DNA of 6,471 bases from Pseudomonadota bacterium (GCA_023415035.1 JAEZLX010000167.1:1-6471), one strand, 5' to 3'. Shown: positions 1 to 5,941, counted from the first letter of the stretch. The notes: generated by a model from the sequence alone, not told the origin. Numbers and translations: made by a program.

Positions 1-48
1 CGGGAAGGTTGGGGGCTCATCGAATGGGGGGTGTTCCGTTAAACTGGA

Positions 49-68
49 TGACGTTGACGTAAACGTCA
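49..68. promoter_or_regulatory. LiuR operator copy 1, upstream of liuR
   Basis: The 20-bp site TGACGTTGACGTAAACGTCA differs at one base (position 8, G for T) from the perfect palindrome found again at 633-652. It lies upstream of the MerR-family regulator, so it is most simply an autoregulatory site. LiuR-type regulators of branched-chain amino acid catabolism in proteobacteria are known to bind palindromes of this kind. A weak -10-like TAAACT (40-45) lies just upstream. An internal TTGACG (54-59) with CATTCT (78-83) is a second possible promoter that would place the site between -35 and -10, as is usual for MerR proteins. The sequence alone does not choose between them. Confidence 0.82.
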
Positions 69-130
69 CATACCGGGCATTCTACGGAGTGCCCGGAAAC
101 CTTGCTGCCAGCCGACCCAACGCATCGAAC

Positions 131-571
131 ATGGCCACCAACCCGACCTACACGATCAGTGACCTTGCCCGCGAGTTCGATCTGACCACGCGCGCGATCC
201 GCTTCTACGAGGACATGGGACTGCTGCAGCCCACGCGCAGCGGGCCGGGCGGGCGCAACCGGGTGTACAGCACGCGCGACCGCACTCGGCTGAAGCTGAC
301 ATTGCGTGCCAAGCGGCTGGGGCTGAGCCTGACCGAGGCCAAGGACATCATCGACATGTACGACAGCCCGCGCGACACGGTGCCGCAACTGCGCAAGTTC
401 CTGTCGGTGCTGGCGGGGCACAAACGGCAGCTGGAGGAGCAGCTGGCCGACCTCATGGCCAACCTGGACGAGGTCAAGGTGCACGAAAAGGAGGCGCGGG
501 CTCTGCTGGCAAAGCTGGAGAAGCAGCCCAAGGAGGGCTCGCGTCCGGCCGGCCGCAAGGCCAGGGCCTGA
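131..571 (+). CDS. liuR: MerR-family regulator of leucine/isovalerate catabolism (LiuR)
   Basis: This 146-residue protein is a DNA-binding regulator expected to sense an acyl-CoA of the leucine pathway and control the liu genes. Residues 7-75 form a MerR-type winged helix-turn-helix: YTISDLAREF, then TTRAIRFYEDMGLL, then a wing with GRNRVY and the LGLSLTEAKDII helix. Residues 90-130 are a charged, Leu-rich stretch fitting the dimerisation coiled coil, and the tail (132-146) is basic. There is no cysteine at all, which argues against a metal- or redox-sensing MerR protein. The ATG at 131 is chosen because MerR proteins start just before the YTIS segment. A GTG at 89 would add 14 residues of no family character, and its nearest GGA touches the start codon. 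No good Shine-Dalgarno precedes 131 either, so the start is not fully settled. The LiuR name rests on the fold, the adjacent isovaleryl-CoA dehydrogenase gene and the matching operators in front of both. Confidence 0.88.
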   Translation: MATNPTYTISDLAREFDLTTRAIRFYEDMGLLQPTRSGPGGRNRVYSTRDRTRLKLTLRAKRLGLSLTEAKDIIDMYDSPRDTVPQLRKFLSVLAGHKRQLEEQLADLMANLDEVKVHEKEARALLAKLEKQPKEGSRPAGRKARA

Positions 572-589
572 GCCGCGACGTCACGCGGC
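572..589 (+). other. GC hairpin directly after liuR stop
   Basis: GCCGCG and CGCGGC form a 6-bp stem around the loop ACGTCA, starting at the base after the TGA stop of liuR. No T-run follows, so it is not a canonical intrinsic terminator. It may protect the liuR 3' end or assist termination by another route. A second, smaller hairpin (TGTCC-GCC-GGACA) lies at 609-621 inside the downstream promoter region. Confidence 0.3.
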
Positions 590-602
590 GGCGACGCAAG
601 TG

Positions 603-632
603 TTGCCGTGTCCGCCGGACATGCCCCATAAT
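603..632 (+). promoter_or_regulatory. Candidate sigma-70 promoter of the liuA operon
   Basis: TTGCCG (603-608) and CATAAT (627-632) are separated by 18 bp and match the -35 and -10 consensus at 4/6 and 5/6 positions. The -10 directly abuts the palindromic operator at 633-652, which would put the transcription start, near 639, inside the operator. That geometry suits repression by LiuR. The internal TTGACG of the operator (632-637) could serve as a -35 in the alternative MerR activator geometry, but I find no good -10 at 17-19 bp from it. Confidence 0.5.
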
Positions 633-652
633 TGACGTTTACGTAAACGTCA
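633..652. promoter_or_regulatory. LiuR operator copy 2, upstream of liuA
   Basis: TGACGTTTACGTAAACGTCA is a perfect 20-bp inverted repeat and matches the site before liuR at 19 of 20 positions. It lies 180 bp upstream of the isovaleryl-CoA dehydrogenase start and immediately downstream of a good -10 box. A perfect palindrome repeated before the regulator and its neighbour is strong direct evidence of a shared operator. That LiuR is the binder is inference from gene context. Confidence 0.88.
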
Positions 653-832
653 TACATGGTCTGCCACGATGCGACCGGATGACCGTCAGGAGACAGACCG
701 TGTAGCCAGCCCTCAGCCATCAGACAACCGGCCTGCGGCCGCGCCCGGCACGGGTGAGGTACGCACGGTGGTGAGTGGCCAGATCGGCGGCTGACGCGTT
801 TCCCATTCCCTTCCAGACAGCAGGAGAATCCC
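653..832 (+). other. Leader region of liuA, no convincing gene
   Basis: This is the rest of the 261-bp stretch between liuR and liuA. If transcription starts near 639, the liuA leader is about 194 nt, long for a simple operon. It holds a 41-codon ATG frame (669-794) without a ribosome binding site or convincing codon bias, and only weak GC stems (for example CCCG-GCA-CGGG around 745-755, and TCAGCC 713-718 pairing with GGCTGA 789-794). I recognise no known riboswitch. The only clear element is the Shine-Dalgarno AGGAG at 822-826, six bases before the liuA ATG. Confidence 0.4.
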
Positions 833-2014
833 ATGACCAATCTGCCCGGCCTCAACTTCCAGCTCGGTGAGGACATCGACGCGCTGCGCGATGCGGTGCG
901 CGAGTTCGCGCAGGCCGAGATCGCGCCGCGTGCGGCCGAGATCGATCGCACGGACCAGTTTCCGATGGACTGCTGGCGCAAGATGGGCGAGCTGGGCGTG
1001 CTGGGCATCACGGTGCCGGAGGAATACGGCGGCGCCAACATGGGATATCTGGCCCACATGGTGGCGATGGAGGAGATCAGCCGTGCCAGCGCCTCGGTGG
1101 GCCTGTCGTATGGCGCGCACAGCAACCTGTGCGTGAACCAGATCAACCGCAACGGCAACGAGGAGCAGAAGCGCAAATACTTGCCCAAGCTGATCAGCGG
1201 CGAGCACGTGGGCGCGCTGGCCATGAGCGAGCCGGGCGCCGGCTCCGACGTGATCAGCATGAAGCTGCGCGCCGAGGACAAGGGCGGCTACTACCTGCTC
1301 AACGGCTCGAAGATGTGGATCACCAACGGGCCCGACGCCGACACCCTGGTGGTGTACGCGAAGACCGAACCCGAGCTGGGCGCGCGTGGCGTCACGGCCT
1401 TTCTGATCGAGAAGGGCATGAAGGGCTTCTCGGTGGCGCAGAAGCTCGACAAGGTGGGCATGCGCGGCAGCCACACCGGCGAGCTGGTGTTCCAGAACGT
1501 GGAGGTGCCGGCGGAAAACATCCTGGGTGGCCTCAACAACGGGGCCAAGGTGCTGATGAGCGGCCTCGACTACGAGCGTGCGGTGCTGACCGGCGGTCCG
1601 CTGGGCATCATGCAGGCGGTGATGGACAACGTGATCCCCTACATCCACGACCGCAAGCAGTTCGGGCAGAGCATCGGAGAATTCCAGCTGATCCAGGGGA
1701 AAGTGGCGGACATGTACACTGTGCTGCAGGCCGCGCGCAGTTTCGCCTATACCGTGGCCAAGAACCTCGACCTGCTGGGCACCGAGCATGTGCGCCAGGT
1801 GCGCAAGGATTGCGCTTCGGTCATCCTCTGGACCGCCGAGAAGGCCACCTGGATGGCCAGCGAAGGCGTGCAGATCTACGGAGGCAACGGGTACATCAAC
1901 GAATACCCGCTCGCCCGGCTGTGGCGGGACGCGAAACTGTACGAAATCGGTGCCGGCACCAGCGAGATCCGTCGCATGCTGATCGGCCGCGAGCTTTTCG
2001 CGGAGACCTGCTGA
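833..2014 (+). CDS. liuA: Isovaleryl-CoA dehydrogenase
   Basis: This FAD enzyme of leucine breakdown oxidises isovaleryl-CoA to 3-methylcrotonyl-CoA in the cytoplasm and passes electrons to electron-transfer flavoprotein. The 393-residue protein has the acyl-CoA dehydrogenase order: N-terminal helical domain (about 10-125), middle beta domain (128-225) and C-terminal helical domain (235-390). Acyl-CoA dehydrogenase signature 1 is at 130-142 (AMSEPGAGSDVIS) and signature 2 at 347-366 (starting QIYGGNGYINEYP). The catalytic base marks it as an isovaleryl type: Glu248 in GLDYER matches the Glu of human IVD, while the site used by medium- and short-chain enzymes reads YEIGAGTSE (370-378) with no Glu at the catalytic spot. 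The ATG has a good AGGAG six bases upstream. It is the first gene of a tight run with can, aceK and a thiolase, behind a LiuR operator. Also called ivd. Confidence 0.95.
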   Translation: MTNLPGLNFQLGEDIDALRDAVREFAQAEIAPRAAEIDRTDQFPMDCWRKMGELGVLGITVPEEYGGANMGYLAHMVAMEEISRASASVGLSYGAHSNLCVNQINRNGNEEQKRKYLPKLISGEHVGALAMSEPGAGSDVISMKLRAEDKGGYYLLNGSKMWITNGPDADTLVVYAKTEPELGARGVTAFLIEKGMKGFSVAQKLDKVGMRGSHTGELVFQNVEVPAENILGGLNNGAKVLMSGLDYERAVLTGGPLGIMQAVMDNVIPYIHDRKQFGQSIGEFQLIQGKVADMYTVLQAARSFAYTVAKNLDLLGTEHVRQVRKDCASVILWTAEKATWMASEGVQIYGGNGYINEYPLARLWRDAKLYEIGAGTSEIRRMLIGRELFAETC

Positions 2015-2025
2015 GCGGCCACGCG

Positions 2026-2052
2026 CTGTCCGGCACACCATCCACCGGACAG
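2026..2052 (+). other. Intercistronic hairpin between liuA and can
   Basis: CTGTCCGG (2026-2033) and CCGGACAG (2045-2052) form a perfect 8-bp stem with an 11-nt loop, occupying half of the 52-bp gap. The can Shine-Dalgarno (GAGAG, 2056-2060) begins four bases after the stem. No T-run follows, so it is unlikely to stop transcription fully. It could set a processing or stability boundary or tune can translation. Confidence 0.45.
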
Positions 2053-2066
2053 AAAGAGAGTATTTC

Positions 2067-2729
2067 ATGAGCACCACCTCCATCGACGAGCTGTTCGAGC
2101 ACAACCGCGAGTGGGCTGAGAGCATGGAGCGTGAGCGGCCAGGCTTCTTCACCGGGCTGCAGGCGCAGCAGAAACCCAAGTACATGTGGATCGGCTGCTC
2201 CGACAGCCGCGTGCCAGCCAACCAGATCACCGGCCTGGAGCCGGGCGAGGTCTTCGTGCACCGCAACGTGGCCAACGTGGTGGTGCCCAGCGACCTGAAC
2301 TGCCTGTCCACCATCCAGTACGCCGTGGACCAGCTCAAGGTCCAGCACCTGATGGTGGTGGGCCACTATGGCTGCGGCGGCGTGCTGGCCGCGCTGGAAG
2401 GCATGCGCCTGGGCCTGGTGGACAACTGGACACGCCATGTGCGCGATGTGCGCGACAAGCATTACGACCTGCTCAAGGCGACGCCCGCGCAGTGGCGGCA
2501 CGACGTGCTTTGCGAGCTCAATGCCATCGAGCAGGTCGTCAACGTCGCGCAGAGCACGGTCATGCAGGATGCCTGGGCGCGCGGCCAGCGCGTGACGTTG
2601 CACGGCTGGTGCTACAGCCTCAAGAACGGGCTGATCACCAACCTGCGCATGACGGTGCCGGGCGAAGGCGGTCTGCACGAGATCCATCAGCGTGCCGTGG
2701 CGATGGTGGCCGAGCGTCAGCGCGACTGA
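2067..2729 (+). CDS. can: Beta-class carbonic anhydrase
   Basis: This zinc enzyme interconverts CO2 and bicarbonate in the cytoplasm. At 220 residues it is a typical bacterial beta-class protein. The zinc ligands and catalytic dyad are all present: Cys44, Asp46 and Arg48 in GCSDSR, and His100 and Cys103 in GHYGCGG. Each sits two positions after its counterpart in the E. coli/Haemophilus enzymes. Trp41, Arg66 and Tyr183 occupy the positions of the non-catalytic bicarbonate site described for the Haemophilus influenzae enzyme, predicting an allosteric type II enzyme. The start has GAGAG six bases upstream. The gene lies 52 bp after liuA and 24 bp before aceK, so it is probably co-transcribed. 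In this setting it may provide bicarbonate for 3-methylcrotonyl-CoA carboxylase, the biotin enzyme after LiuA, although a general housekeeping supply role is also possible. Confidence 0.94.
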   Translation: MSTTSIDELFEHNREWAESMERERPGFFTGLQAQQKPKYMWIGCSDSRVPANQITGLEPGEVFVHRNVANVVVPSDLNCLSTIQYAVDQLKVQHLMVVGHYGCGGVLAALEGMRLGLVDNWTRHVRDVRDKHYDLLKATPAQWRHDVLCELNAIEQVVNVAQSTVMQDAWARGQRVTLHGWCYSLKNGLITNLRMTVPGEGGLHEIHQRAVAMVAERQRD

Positions 2730-2738
2730 GCTCGCGGC

Positions 2739-2744
2739 GGGAGG
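2739..2744 (+). promoter_or_regulatory. Ribosome binding site fixing the GTG start of aceK
   Basis: GGGAGG lies nine bases before GTG 2754 and eighteen before the in-frame ATG at 2763. The spacing favours the GTG start. Confidence 0.6.
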
Positions 2745-2753
2745 CGGTTTCTC

Positions 2754-4598
2754 GTGGCGACGATGTTTCCGCAGCGACTCGATTCCTCCGTGGCCTATGA
2801 CATCGCCAAGGCGATGCTGGACGGCTTCAACCGCCACTACCGCCTGTTCCGAGCCGAGTCGGCGCGCGCCAAACACCGTTTCGAAACACGTGACTGGGTG
2901 GCGCAGCAGCGCGCCCAGCACGAGCGCATCGAGTTCTACGACCTGCGCGTGAAGGAATGCGTCAAGCTCCTGACCAAGGAGTTTGGCGCCGACGCGCAGC
3001 CGATGGCGGTGTGGGAGCAGGTCAAGCTCCACTACATCGGTCTGCTGGTCAACCACCACCAGCCGGAGCTGGCCGAGACCTTCTTCAACTCGGTGACGAC
3101 CAAGATCCTGCAGCGGGCGTACTTCCACAACGACTTCATCTTCGTGCGGCCGGCGGTCTCGACCGAGTACATCGAGAACGACGAACCGCGCGCTCCGCCG
3201 ACCTATCGCTGCTACTACCCGACACGGGAGAGCATGCTGGCTGACGTGCGCCGGCTGCTGGACGACTTCGACCTGCGGGTGCCGTTCGAGGATACGGCGC
3301 GCGACGCGGCGCTGGTGCTGGCGGCGATGAAGCGGCATTTCGATCACGGCCGGCTGCGCTCGAACTTCCAGTTCCAGGTGCTCTCGGCCCTGTTCTTCCG
3401 CAACAAGGCGGCCTACGTGATCGGGCGCATGATCAATGGTGCCCAGGAAGTGCCTTTTGCGCTGCCGATCCTGCACAACGACCGCGGGCGGCTGTTCGTC
3501 GACGCGGCCCTGTTCGGAGAAGAGGACCTGCTGATGCTGTTCTCGTTCGCGCGCGCCTACTTCATGGTGGACATGGAGGTGCCGAGCGCCTTCGTGCAGT
3601 TCCTGCGCCACCTCATGCCGCGCAAGCCGCGCGCCGAGCTGTACAACGCGCTGGGCCTGGCCAAGCAGGGCAAGACGCTGTTCTACCGCGACTTCCTGTT
3701 CCACATGCGGCACTCCACCGACCGCTTCCGCATCGCGCCCGGCATCCCCGGGCTGGTGATGCTGGTGTTCGACCTGCCGAGCTTTCCCTTCGTGTTCAAG
3801 CTCATCCGCGACGTGATACCGCAGCCCAAGGACACGACGCGGGAAAAGGTGCGCGCCAAGTATCAGCTGGTCAAGCGGCACGATCGCGTCGGGCGCATGG
3901 CCGAGACGATGGAATTTTCGCTGGTGGCCTTTCCGCGCGAGCGTTTCAGCGACGAACTGATCGAGGAGATCCGGCGCTGCGCGCCGAGCCAGATTGAGAT
4001 CAGCGACCGCGACGGGGACGGGCGCACCGAGGTGATCCTGCGTCACGTCTACATCGAGCGGCGCATGATCCCGCTGAACCTGTACCTGCAGGAACTGCTG
4101 GAGACGCTGCAGGACCCGGCGGCGGAGACGGCCGCACGGGAGCGGGCGAGCACGCAGCTGGCGCAAGTGGTGACCGACTACGGCCAGGCCATCAAGGATC
4201 TGGTGGCGGCCAACATCTTTCCGGGCGACATGCTGTGGAAGAACTTCGGCCTCACGCGCCAGGGCAAGGTCGTGTTCTACGACTACGACGAGATCGAGTA
4301 CGTGACGGACTGCTGCTTCCGCGCCGTGCCGGCGCCGCGCTGCGAGGAGGAGGAGCTCTCGGGCGAGGTCTGGTATCCGGTCGGTCCGCACGACGTGTTT
4401 CCCGAGACCTTTGCCCCGTTCCTGCTGGGGCACCCGCTGGTGCGCGAGGCTTTCATGGCGCACCATGCAGACCTGCTCGACCCTGCGTTCTGGCTGGCAC
4501 ACCAGCGCCGCATCGCGCATGGCCATTTGTACGACGTCTATCCCTATGAACAGGCCAGGCGCTTTCGGGCCGAGACCCGGATACCGGAGGCGGCCTGA
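2754..4598 (+). CDS. aceK: Isocitrate dehydrogenase kinase/phosphatase
   Basis: AceK phosphorylates and dephosphorylates NADP-isocitrate dehydrogenase, directing isocitrate between the TCA cycle and the glyoxylate shunt. The protein has 614 residues, against 578 in E. coli. The N-terminal regulatory half carries conserved stretches such as ETFFNSV (108-114) and FFRNKAA (214-220). The kinase-like half has the ATP loop APGIPGL (328-334), Lys349 in VFK (E. coli Lys336), YIERRMIPLN (433-442), Asp492 and Asn497 in NIFPGDMLWKNFG (E. coli Asp457/Asn462) and DYD at 510-512 (E. coli Asp475/Asp477). The oddity is Glu384 in GRMAETMEF, where E. coli has the active-site Asp371. I chose GTG 2754 because GGGAGG is well spaced; ATG 2763 would remove three residues. 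It sits 24 bp after can and away from any aceA or aceB, so here it travels with leucine-catabolic genes. The frame is intact. Confidence 0.95.
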   Translation: MATMFPQRLDSSVAYDIAKAMLDGFNRHYRLFRAESARAKHRFETRDWVAQQRAQHERIEFYDLRVKECVKLLTKEFGADAQPMAVWEQVKLHYIGLLVNHHQPELAETFFNSVTTKILQRAYFHNDFIFVRPAVSTEYIENDEPRAPPTYRCYYPTRESMLADVRRLLDDFDLRVPFEDTARDAALVLAAMKRHFDHGRLRSNFQFQVLSALFFRNKAAYVIGRMINGAQEVPFALPILHNDRGRLFVDAALFGEEDLLMLFSFARAYFMVDMEVPSAFVQFLRHLMPRKPRAELYNALGLAKQGKTLFYRDFLFHMRHSTDRFRIAPGIPGLVMLVFDLPSFPFVFKLIRDVIPQPKDTTREKVRAKYQLVKRHDRVGRMAETMEFSLVAFPRERFSDELIEEIRRCAPSQIEISDRDGDGRTEVILRHVYIERRMIPLNLYLQELLETLQDPAAETAARERASTQLAQVVTDYGQAIKDLVAANIFPGDMLWKNFGLTRQGKVVFYDYDEIEYVTDCCFRAVPAPRCEEEELSGEVWYPVGPHDVFPETFAPFLLGHPLVREAFMAHHADLLDPAFWLAHQRRIAHGHLYDVYPYEQARRFRAETRIPEAA

Positions 4599-4628
4599 GC
4601 CGGACAATGCTTTTTCAACAACCCATCC

Positions 4629-4634
4629 AAGGAG
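4629..4634 (+). promoter_or_regulatory. Ribosome binding site fixing the thiolase start
   Basis: A full AAGGAG lies eight bases before ATG 4643 and inside the longer frame that opens at ATG 4607. The earlier ATG has no purine-rich site. This supports 4643 as the start. Confidence 0.75.
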
Positions 4635-4642
4635 ACCACACC

Positions 4643-5836
4643 ATGAGCCAATCAGATCAGGATCCCATCGTCATCGTCGGTGCCGCGCGTACGCCCATGG
4701 GGGCGTTCCAGGGCGATTTCTCCAGCCTGGCCGCGCATGACCTGGGCGCGGTCGCGATCAAGGCCGCGATCGAGCGCGCGGGTGTGGATGGCGCGCAGGT
4801 GGACGAGGTGCTGTTCGGCAACTGCCTGATGGCCGGCCAGGGCCAGGCGCCGGCGCGTCAGGCGGCGCTCAAGGCGGGGCTGCCGCTGTCGGCGGGGGCG
4901 GTGACGCTGTCCAAAATGTGCGGCTCGGGCATGAAAGCCACGATGCTTGCGCACGACATGCTGCTGGCCGGCAGCGCCGAGGTGATGGTGGCCGGGGGCA
5001 TGGAGAGCATGACCAACGCGCCCTACCTGATGCTCAAGGGCCGCGGCGGCTACCGCATGGGGCATGACCGGATCTTCGACCACATGATGCTCGACGGTCT
5101 GGAAGACGCCTACGAGCCGGGCCGCAGCATGGGCACCTTCGGCGAGGACTGCGCGGCCAAGTATCAGTTCACGCGCGAGCAGCAGGATGCGTTCGCGATT
5201 GCTTCGGTGGAGCGCGCCAAGGCCGCTTCGGACAGCGGTGCGTTCGCGCACGAGATCGCGCCCGTGACGGTGAAGGAGCGCAGCGGAGAGCGCGTGGTGA
5301 CGGTGGACGAGGGACCGGGCAAGGTGAAGCTCGACAAGATCCCGACGCTTCGTCCGGCGTTCAAGAAGGACGGCACGATCACGGCCGCCTCGAGCTCGTC
5401 CATCAACGACGGCGCCGCCGCGCTGGTGCTGATGCGCGCTTCCACCGCCCAGGCGCGGGGGCTCAAGCCGCTGGCGCGCATCGTGGGCCATGCGACCCAT
5501 GCGCAGGAGCCCAACTGGTTCACGACGGCGCCGGTGTTCGCGACCGAGAAACTGCTGAAAAAGACAGGCTGGTCGGTGGCGGACGTGGACCTGTGGGAGG
5601 TGAACGAGGCCTTCGCCGTGGTGCCGATGGCGCTGATGCACGACCTGAAGGTGCCGCACGAGAAGGTCAACGTCAACGGTGGCGCCTGCGCGCTGGGCCA
5701 CCCGATCGGCGCCAGCGGCGCGCGCATCCTCGTCACGCTGCTGTACGCGCTGCAGGCGCAAGGCAAGAAAAAGGGTGTCGCGACGCTGTGCATCGGCGGC
5801 GGCGAGGCCACGGCCATGGCGATCGAACTGCTCTGA
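4643..5836 (+). CDS. Acetyl-CoA C-acetyltransferase (thiolase II family)
   Basis: This thiolase cleaves acetoacetyl-CoA with CoA into two acetyl-CoA, the last step after HMG-CoA lyase and acetoacetate activation in leucine breakdown; the reverse condensation is also possible. The 397-residue protein is of normal family length. All catalytic residues are visible: nucleophile Cys93 in KMCGSG, Asn321 in NEAFA, His353 in GHPIG and Cys383 in CIGGGEA, matching Zoogloea ramigera Cys89, Asn316, His348 and Cys378. NVNGGACALGHPIGASGARI (343-362) is the classic thiolase signature. The C-terminal GGGEATAMAIELL and EVNEAFAVV resemble the mitochondrial T2 (ACAT1) type more than the PhaA type. A start at 4607 would add 12 residues but lacks a ribosome binding site. 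It is the last gene of the liuA-can-aceK run, 44 bp after aceK. atoB or phaA names could be applied by family, but true orthology is not shown by sequence alone. Confidence 0.92.
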   Translation: MSQSDQDPIVIVGAARTPMGAFQGDFSSLAAHDLGAVAIKAAIERAGVDGAQVDEVLFGNCLMAGQGQAPARQAALKAGLPLSAGAVTLSKMCGSGMKATMLAHDMLLAGSAEVMVAGGMESMTNAPYLMLKGRGGYRMGHDRIFDHMMLDGLEDAYEPGRSMGTFGEDCAAKYQFTREQQDAFAIASVERAKAASDSGAFAHEIAPVTVKERSGERVVTVDEGPGKVKLDKIPTLRPAFKKDGTITAASSSSINDGAAALVLMRASTAQARGLKPLARIVGHATHAQEPNWFTTAPVFATEKLLKKTGWSVADVDLWEVNEAFAVVPMALMHDLKVPHEKVNVNGGACALGHPIGASGARILVTLLYALQAQGKKKGVATLCIGGGEATAMAIELL

Positions 5837-5849
5837 TCAGCATTCCGGA

Positions 5850-5876
5850 AAGAGGGGCTTTCTCCCCCCTCTTATT
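5850..5876 (+). terminator. Intrinsic terminator-like hairpin ending the operon
   Basis: AAGAGGGG (5850-5857) pairs perfectly with CCCCTCTT (5866-5873) around an 8-nt pyrimidine loop, 13 bases after the thiolase stop. Only TT-A-TT follows, so the T-tract is short. Position and stem strength support termination of the liuA operon transcript. Confidence 0.65.
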
Positions 5877-5890
5877 GGTAATAACACGTA

Positions 5891-5917
5891 TCAATATGTA
5901 ATATAAGTTGTCGATGA
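5891..5917 (+). promoter_or_regulatory. Candidate FliA (sigma-28)-like promoter of the chemoreceptor
   Basis: TCAA (5891-5894), a 15-bp spacer and GTCGATGA (5910-5917) match the flagellar/chemotaxis consensus TAAA-N15-GCCGATAA at 9 of 12 positions. It lies in the AT-rich gap between the terminator and the receptor start, giving a leader of about 30 nt. A sigma-70 -10 alternative, TATAAG (5902-5907), overlaps it but has no convincing -35 at 17 bp. Confidence 0.35.
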
Positions 5918-5941
5918 TGAAGTGATCCGCCACAACGACAC

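Noticed and set aside
1..20. Possible divergent gene starting at a minus-strand ATG (20-18) and running off the left edge
   Set aside because: Only about six codons are visible, with no clear ribosome binding site; it cannot be supported from this window.
89..130. GTG 89 as the liuR start, adding 14 residues
   Set aside because: The added peptide has no MerR-family character and no properly spaced ribosome binding site. It is kept only as a minor alternative.
572..589. GC hairpin after liuR as a true intrinsic terminator
   Set aside because: No T-run follows the stem, so it is listed only as a hairpin.
669..794. 41-codon ATG frame in the liuA leader, considered as a small protein or leucine-sensing leader peptide
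   Set aside because: It has no ribosome binding site and weak third-position GC, contains not a single leucine codon, and is not followed by a terminator/antiterminator pair.
713..2338. 541-codon minus-strand frame opposite liuA and can
   Set aside because: Complement shadow of two clear genes, with no recognisable motif or family.
1896..4607. 903-codon open frame on the minus strand opposite liuA (3' end), can and aceK
   Set aside because: It mirrors strongly supported genes on the + strand, is rich in His, Val, Arg and Gln as expected of a complement of GC-rich codons, and shows no domain.
4607..4642. ATG 4607 as the thiolase start, adding 12 residues
   Set aside because: No ribosome binding site, whereas ATG 4643 has a full AAGGAG at eight bases and gives the normal thiolase N-terminus.
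4652..5761. 369-codon minus-strand frame opposite the thiolase
   Set aside because: Arg/His-rich low-complexity translation that exactly overlies a thiolase with all catalytic residues.
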